DNA of 64,000 bases from Lewinellaceae bacterium. GTDB lineage: Bacteria; Bacteroidota; Bacteroidia; Chitinophagales; Saprospiraceae. The stretch spans positions 1,812,001 to 1,876,000 of the forward strand of contig JACJYD010000001.1 of assembly GCA_020636275.1 (NCBI GenBank), given 5' to 3'. The translations under genes were made by a program, and so were the position numbers. The notes below the pieces were generated by a model. It was not told the DNA's origin, ran no database searches, and saw only the letters and a program-made list of their open reading frames with translations. Shown piece after piece: positions 58,988 through 64,000 of the stretch (position 1 is the first letter of the stretch; each line of letters begins with the position of its first letter).

Positions 58988-61900
58988 TTAAAAGGTTACG
59001 TTGAGGCCCACTGTGTAGGAGCGGCTCCGCGGGAAGGATGAATAGTCCACACCCGGGGTAAGAGCGGCGTAGGATGAACTGCGCGTGGTACTCACTTCCG
59101 GATCGTAACCCGAGTAATTGGTCCACAGGTAGAGGTTGTTGCCCGTCACGAAGATCCGCAGGTTGGAAATACCGACCCGTGAAGTGACATTTTGGGGCAG
59201 CGTATAACCGAGGCTAACGTTGTTCAGGCGCAGGAAGGAACCGTCTTCCACTGCCCAGGAGTGAATGACTGCCTGAGCCACGCCGTAGCTGTAGTGCGAC
59301 CAGATGGTTTTGTTTGCGTTCATCTGGGCCAGCTGGTCCAGATCCGTGACGACCTCACCGGGGGTACCGGTATACGAACCATCGACATCGATATAGGTGA
59401 AACGCTTGTCGGAACTCATTTCGGTCGTCAGGTTGCCGTAGGTGATCCTCCGGAACTGATTGTACTGGATCTTTCCGGTATTGTATACGTCATTCCCGTA
59501 GGACCAGTTAAAGAAGATCGAAGCGTCAAATCCTTTGAACTGGGCATTAAAGCCAAAACCACCCTGATGCTTCGGCAATGTATTGCCGATGATCGTGCGG
59601 TCGTCGCTATTGATAATGCCGTCGTCGTTCAGGTCCTTCAACTTCAGGAAACCGGGGCGAACGTTCAGGTTGCCAACCGTAGCCCCGGCATTGGGAACGC
59701 CATCGGCCAGGGAGTACGTGTCGGTAAGTGGGTCATAGCCTGTAAAGTCGCTGGTAGAATAAAATCCATCCGTGACATATCCGTAAATATCGCCAATAGT
59801 ACCGCCGACCTGGAGATAAAAGTCGTTCTGGTCTTTCAAGTCGGTACTTGCCCAATTGGACTGGAAGAAACGCGATTCCGTACCATCCAGTTCTTCGATC
59901 CGTGATTTGTTGACACCGATGTTGAAGTTGGCGGAAAGCGAGAAATTAGGCCGGTTGACGAGGTATCCGGTAAGGGCAACTTCATATCCGCGATTGGAGG
60001 TAGAACCGATATTGTTCCATTGGGTTGTGAAGCCCGTATTGGAAGGAATAGCAGACTGCAGCAGCAGGTCTTTGGTCGTATTTTTGTAAAGGTCGAAGCT
60101 CCCGAACAGTCTTCCTTCGAAGAAGGAAAAGTCGAGCCCCAGGTTGCGGTTGATGGTCGTTTCCCATTTGATGAACGGATTGTAGAGGGTACTTCCGGTC
60201 GGCTTGTAGTATACGTTATCCACATTACCCCAGCCCGGACCGTTCTTAGTGTCGGCTACGAACAGGAATTGGGTTGCCGTCTCGTCGATCCGGTCGTTAC
60301 CGGTTTCTCCGTAGCTGGCCCGGAGTTTCAATTCCTGGATAAAATTGACATCCTTCAGGAAACCTTCTTCCGACAATTTCCAACCTAGTGCGACAGCGGG
60401 GAAGTATCCGACCCGGTTGTCTTTAGAAAATTTGCTGGATGCATCCGAACGGATGGTCGCTGTGATAAGATAGCGATCCAAGAGCTGATAATTTACCCGG
60501 CCAAAGAAAGATACCCGGTTGGAATTGGTAAATTCCTGAGTGGTATGTTGATCGGTACGACCGAAGGTCATGTTGGCAAACAGTTCTTCCGGCGTAATGG
60601 AAGGACGGAAATCTTCGGCTCGGATGAAGTCCGAATTTCCACCACTGGAGTATACTTCATGACCCAGGAGGAAATCCAGATCTTGATTCTTCATGCCGGC
60701 CACTTTATACGACAAGGTGTTCAACCACCGGTAGGAATTGTATTCCGTAGCCGTTTTCTGACCTAACGGCAAGCTACTGCCGTTGTTAAAGGATTCACTG
60801 GTTAGAGGACCGTAGAAGCGGAGGTCTTTGCGAAATCCTTTATAGGCTGTATAAGTGGTCTTCAGATCGAGGTTCCTTACGACGTTCCAATTGAGCGCAC
60901 CCTGCAATACGTACTCATTGTCCGTTTTTTTTCGCCAGTCCTGTTTCACCAGGTCGGTGGGGTTGACCAGAGTCTTAAGGAATTGCTGATAGTCGTTATC
61001 CTGGCCCACTGCATTGAGGTCAATCTCAAGCTCGTCGGCGATCCCGTTTATCGGACGGGTTTGAACGGCGTCTTTGATGTTGATTTGCGCGTTCCCGGAC
61101 GTGCCCGCACCATCCACTACCGTATTGGTTATCCGGGTTGTAGCTTCGAATTGGATCCTTTTGGAAATATCCTGCTGGATCTTGAAATTAAGTGCATTCC
61201 GCGTGTACGCGGAGCCGATCATAAGTCCTTCGTCCGTATTGTTGGTCAGGCTCAGGCTAATTTTGGTTGACTGGCTTCCTCCGCTAATACTTACGTTGTG
61301 ATATTGGGAAAGGCGGGGATCTCCGAACAACTCATTTTGCCAATCCGTTCCCGGTCTTTGCTGGTACAATTCGAGGTCGTCGTATTTGCCGAAGAATTTC
61401 TCAAAATTGCGCAAATCCGCTTCCGAACGGAGTTTTGCATATTCATAATTGGCCAATGCAAATTCATACGGAGAAAGAACTTCGTATTTCCTTTCGCTGG
61501 GAAGCTGCTTGGATTGGAGATATCCGTTGTAGGACACAGAGATCTTCCCGGCCAATGGCCTTTTCGTAGTGATCACGATAACGCCATTGGATGCTTGTGC
61601 ACCGTAAATAGCAGTCGCGGCAGCGTCCTTCAATACACTGATGCTTTCGATGTCCGTTGGCGGGATGTCCCGGATGCTGTTGACAATAAATCCGTCAACG
61701 ACATAGAGCGGGGAGTTGTCCTGCGTAATGGAACCGCCACCCCGGACCCGAATTACCACTTCGGCATCAGGAGAACCGTCGGTGGTCAATACGCTAACAC
61801 CAGGCAGGCGCCCGGTAATAGCCTGGGCGGCATTGGAGATAGGTATGGCAGAGATCTTTTCTCCCGAAAGGGAGGCTACAGATCCCGTCAGGTCCGCCCG

Positions 61901-62251
61901 TTTCACGGTACCGTAACCGACTACGACTACCTGACTCAGCAGGGATGCTTCGGGATACATAACCACATTCAATACAGTGTTGGCGCCAACCGGTATCACT
62001 TGTTTGGCAAATCCCGTGTAGGAAAACACCAAGGTATCAGAAGGCGATACTTCGATCTCATAGTTTCCATCGAAATCCGTAACGGTACCCCTGGGGGCAT
62101 TTTTTAAAGCAATGGTTACACCAATTAGCGCTTCGTTTTCATCCGAAACGACATTGCCCTTGAGCATTTTTTGCCCGTATGCCGTGAAACTTCCTGCAAA
62201 AAAGAAGCACAGCAGCAAGGCAAATAATGTTTGTAAATTTTTTCGTCTCAT
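58988..62251 (-). CDS. SusC/RagA-family TonB-dependent outer membrane transporter
   Basis: A 1087-residue protein. After a signal peptide (LFALLLCFFFAGSFTAYGQ) comes a carboxypeptidase-regulatory-like domain (KGNVVSDENEALIGVTIAL, about 30-105), the plug (VVVGYGTVKRADLTGSVASL and IYGAQASNGVIVITTKRP, about 110-225), and the 22-strand barrel ending in a Phe (SYTVGLNVTF). It imports oligosaccharides with energy from TonB. It pairs with the SusD gene downstream. The GH105 gene lies upstream on the same strand, 160 bases away. Confidence 0.97.
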   Translation of the reverse strand: MRRKNLQTLFALLLCFFFAGSFTAYGQKMLKGNVVSDENEALIGVTIALKNAPRGTVTDFDGNYEIEVSPSDTLVFSYTGFAKQVIPVGANTVLNVVMYPEASLLSQVVVVGYGTVKRADLTGSVASLSGEKISAIPISNAAQAITGRLPGVSVLTTDGSPDAEVVIRVRGGGSITQDNSPLYVVDGFIVNSIRDIPPTDIESISVLKDAAATAIYGAQASNGVIVITTKRPLAGKISVSYNGYLQSKQLPSERKYEVLSPYEFALANYEYAKLRSEADLRNFEKFFGKYDDLELYQQRPGTDWQNELFGDPRLSQYHNVSISGGSQSTKISLSLTNNTDEGLMIGSAYTRNALNFKIQQDISKRIQFEATTRITNTVVDGAGTSGNAQINIKDAVQTRPINGIADELEIDLNAVGQDNDYQQFLKTLVNPTDLVKQDWRKKTDNEYVLQGALNWNVVRNLDLKTTYTAYKGFRKDLRFYGPLTSESFNNGSSLPLGQKTATEYNSYRWLNTLSYKVAGMKNQDLDFLLGHEVYSSGGNSDFIRAEDFRPSITPEELFANMTFGRTDQHTTQEFTNSNRVSFFGRVNYQLLDRYLITATIRSDASSKFSKDNRVGYFPAVALGWKLSEEGFLKDVNFIQELKLRASYGETGNDRIDETATQFLFVADTKNGPGWGNVDNVYYKPTGSTLYNPFIKWETTINRNLGLDFSFFEGRLFGSFDLYKNTTKDLLLQSAIPSNTGFTTQWNNIGSTSNRGYEVALTGYLVNRPNFSLSANFNIGVNKSRIEELDGTESRFFQSNWASTDLKDQNDFYLQVGGTIGDIYGYVTDGFYSTSDFTGYDPLTDTYSLADGVPNAGATVGNLNVRPGFLKLKDLNDDGIINSDDRTIIGNTLPKHQGGFGFNAQFKGFDASIFFNWSYGNDVYNTGKIQYNQFRRITYGNLTTEMSSDKRFTYIDVDGSYTGTPGEVVTDLDQLAQMNANKTIWSHYSYGVAQAVIHSWAVEDGSFLRLNNVSLGYTLPQNVTSRVGISNLRIFVTGNNLYLWTNYSGYDPEVSTTRSSSYAALTPGVDYSSFPRSRSYTVGLNVTF

Positions 62252-62411
62252 GAATAAAGGTTTTATAAAAATGAGTAGGTCAAGAATTTTTTACAAAGAA
62301 AATAGTGCAAAATGGGATTAGCGGGTTTTGGGGATATTCAAGATTTCACAAAAGGATAGCATGTTTCAACCTGGAAAAGGCAACCTGCATTCGATTTGCA
62401 TGGATTTCAGC

Positions 62412-63677
62412 TTAGTTTGCCATCGTCCTGTTTTTTTCAAATTCAAGGCTCGCCATGATGAACGGCCCGATCCCTTTCGGGTCGTTGTCGCGGATGGGTT
62501 CACTGATGTAATACTCAAATGATCCGTCCCGGTAGGGATCTCCACCCAGTCCGGCTACAGAGCAGCAATTAGTCAGGTGTACCTCCCCGCTCCCGTCCAC
62601 TTTGATGAAGGTCTTCAAAATACCGTCGTAGCTTTCCCGGGCGATCGCCCTGTATTTTTGATCCAGATAGCCTTCGTTCACACCTTTGATCATAGCGTAA
62701 GTGAACATGCAGGAGGCTGTTGATTCCAGGTAATTACCTTTTCTTTCCGGCAGATTAAGCACCTGCCACCAAGTGTGGGTTTCCGGGTCCCGGACCTTCA
62801 CTACGGCTTCCAGGGTGCGGTTGAGGATCGCGATCAGTTCTTCCCGCTGTGGGTGGTCTTTCGGGAAAAAATCCAGCACCTCTACCAGGCCCATGCAATA
62901 CCAGCCGTCCGCCCGGCCCCATAAGTGCCCTGAACAGCCCGTTTCCGGGTTGGACCAGCGCTGTACCCGGCTTTCGTCCCAGGCGTGGTAGAGCAAGCCG
63001 GTCCCGGGGTCCCTGGTATGTTTTTCGGCCAGGATAAACTGCCTGGCGATATGGTCGAATAGTTCGGGCCGGTCGAATTTTGCGGCATACTCGGCCTGGA
63101 AGGGCTCGCCCATGAACAGGCCGTCGAGCCACATTTGCCAGGGGTAGCGCAATTTGTGCCAATAGCCCCCATCAGTCGTCTGGGGTTGCCATTTCAACTG
63201 GTACATCAGGGTGTTCATGGCCGTTTTGAGCCGTTCCTCTTTCGTTTTTTGGTAGACGGACATCAGGTAGGGCCCCGGCGCAATATTATCGATGTTGAAC
63301 TTGTCCAGATCGTAATCCCGGATGGTGCCGTCGGCCAGGATCATGGTATCGGCATAACCGCGGGCATACTCAAAGTATACAGGGTTGTTTTTCGCATCGG
63401 CCACCTGGTTCACGGCATTCAGGACCAGGCCGATGGTGTAGGTCCACCTCGGGCTTTTCTGAAAATCGTTCATCCAGGCTTCCGGAGCACGCTTCATGAC
63501 AGACAGGGCCATGCGTTCCGACCAGGGTTTGCCTTCCGGAATATTGACCGTCATGGCCTGTATCTTCGCCGTGGTAGAGTTGGTTGCCTTTTCCGGTTTG
63601 CAATGAACAACGCCTATCAAAAAGGCCAATAAACCAAGGAGTTTTACAGGCATGGACAGGTCTGAAATAAATTTCAT
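62412..63677 (-). CDS. GH105 unsaturated rhamnogalacturonyl hydrolase
   Basis: A 421-residue protein with a lipoprotein signal (GVVHCKPEK; Cys26). The alpha/alpha-barrel has the GH105 features PWSERMALSVMKRAPEAWMN, WQMWLDGLFMGEPFQAEYA (with the catalytic Asp), GLLYHAWDESRVQRWS and HLWGRADGWYCMGLVEVLDF. It hydrates and releases the unsaturated uronate from products of the lyases. It leads the GH105-SusC-SusD group on the minus strand. Confidence 0.94.
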   Translation of the reverse strand: MKFISDLSMPVKLLGLLAFLIGVVHCKPEKATNSTTAKIQAMTVNIPEGKPWSERMALSVMKRAPEAWMNDFQKSPRWTYTIGLVLNAVNQVADAKNNPVYFEYARGYADTMILADGTIRDYDLDKFNIDNIAPGPYLMSVYQKTKEERLKTAMNTLMYQLKWQPQTTDGGYWHKLRYPWQMWLDGLFMGEPFQAEYAAKFDRPELFDHIARQFILAEKHTRDPGTGLLYHAWDESRVQRWSNPETGCSGHLWGRADGWYCMGLVEVLDFFPKDHPQREELIAILNRTLEAVVKVRDPETHTWWQVLNLPERKGNYLESTASCMFTYAMIKGVNEGYLDQKYRAIARESYDGILKTFIKVDGSGEVHLTNCCSVAGLGGDPYRDGSFEYYISEPIRDNDPKGIGPFIMASLEFEKNRTMAN

Positions 63678-63712
63678 GCGATTCGTTTTAAGTGTATTTA
63701 TTGGGTTAATGT

Positions 63713-64000
63713 CTAAAATTTGACAGTCAGGGGCATTCCGAGTTCCATCAGCAGGCCGTCCAGATATTTTTTGAACGCTTCCTCCGTTTGGATACCGCCC
63801 GGCTCCTGTTCCCAGGCTGCCAGGAAGTAATAGGTCAGGTGCTTGTTCTCCGGCGAAAGGACCACAACATGGCTGTGGCTGTCTTCGGTAATTTCCAGCA
63901 GATCGTTTTTCGGATACAATACGGCCATGCCGAGGTGGTCGTCCGCCAGGCTCTGTTTACCCCAGGTGGCGATGTACCCCCAGGAGCCGTTCTCATGGTG
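63713..64000 (-). CDS. DUF4861-like protein, C-terminal fragment
   Basis: The frame is open to the right edge and only the last 95 residues are seen, including HENGSWGYIATWGKQSLADD, LLEITEDSHSHVVVLSPENK and YYFLAAWEQEPGGIQTEEAF. This matches my memory of DUF4861, a family that occurs beside GH105 and pectate lyases, but the fragment is short. An ATG at 63928 is internal. The 5' part lies outside the window. Confidence 0.7.
   Translation of the reverse strand, partial: HHENGSWGYIATWGKQSLADDHLGMAVLYPKNDLLEITEDSHSHVVVLSPENKHLTYYFLAAWEQEPGGIQTEEAFKKYLDGLLMELGMPLTVKF

Noticed and set aside
1..64000. CRISPR arrays, insertion sequences or integrated phage
   Set aside because: I saw no regularly spaced repeats, no transposase or integrase, and no phage structural genes in the window.

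Overview
The window is a chromosomal segment of a Bacteroidota bacterium of moderate GC content. The lineage call rests on gene content: a SusC/SusD pair, a one-protein hybrid two-component regulator of the HTCS type, type IX secretion tails, a fused E1 alpha/beta 2-oxoacid dehydrogenase, and mostly weak or absent Shine-Dalgarno sequences. A saprospiral-type organism would fit, but the sequence alone does not settle the family.

Layout. (1) 1-10,834 is a housekeeping stretch: the N-terminus of a periplasmic HtrA/Deg protease, a small membrane protein, dapF, a TPR protein, tex, fused 2-oxoacid dehydrogenase E1, a DUF1573 protein, dnaA and a membrane metallophosphoesterase. (2) 11,162-21,602 is the most unusual part. 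A diversity-generating retroelement (DGR: HRDC-type accessory gene, reverse transcriptase, template repeat) serves two variable repeats. These form the C-termini of two formylglycine-generating-enzyme (FGE/C-type-lectin-fold) domains. One is fused to an N-terminal TIR domain. The other ends a four-gene operon encoding a CHAT protease with a degenerate STAND-like NTPase, a MoxR AAA+ ATPase, a vWA protein and a large VMAP-like protein. All 18 and all 22 differences between the template and the two variable repeats fall at template adenines. The VMAP-like gene and its FGE domain are split by a one-base shift at a run of nine cytosines, so the second target is either phase-variable or broken. (3) 21,723-26,763 holds a DUF4143 ATPase, a Uma2 nuclease-like gene, tRNA-Ser(GCU), a tRNA-Pro pseudogene, tRNA-Pro(UGG) and a secreted caspase-TPR protein. 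(4) 26,830-64,000 is a large pectin utilisation locus.

How the pectin genes work together. Surface and secreted enzymes (PL1 x2, PL10, GH28, CE8 pectin methylesterase, CE12 acetylesterase, other esterases) cut and deacylate pectin. SusC/SusD imports oligosaccharides, and GH105 opens unsaturated ends. A TRAP transporter (DctP/Q/M) probably carries uronates across the inner membrane. Unsaturated uronate goes through a KduI/IolB-family isomerase and KduD to 2-keto-3-deoxygluconate. Galacturonate goes through UxaC, UxaB and UxaA to the same product. KdgK and KDPG aldolase then give pyruvate and glyceraldehyde-3-phosphate. A 1442-residue HTCS regulator at the edge of the locus is the likely sensor. 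In the TRAP genes, dctP has a one-base shift in its signal peptide and dctQ appears to have lost its stop, so the transporter may be decaying or the assembly may contain small errors.

The DGR-linked conflict locus is the strongest candidate for an unusual biological system here. Its component classes are known. The features that deserve attention are the dual TIR and CHAT/MoxR/vWA targets sharing one template, the C9 switch, and inverted repeats bracketing the HRDC-RT-TR cassette.
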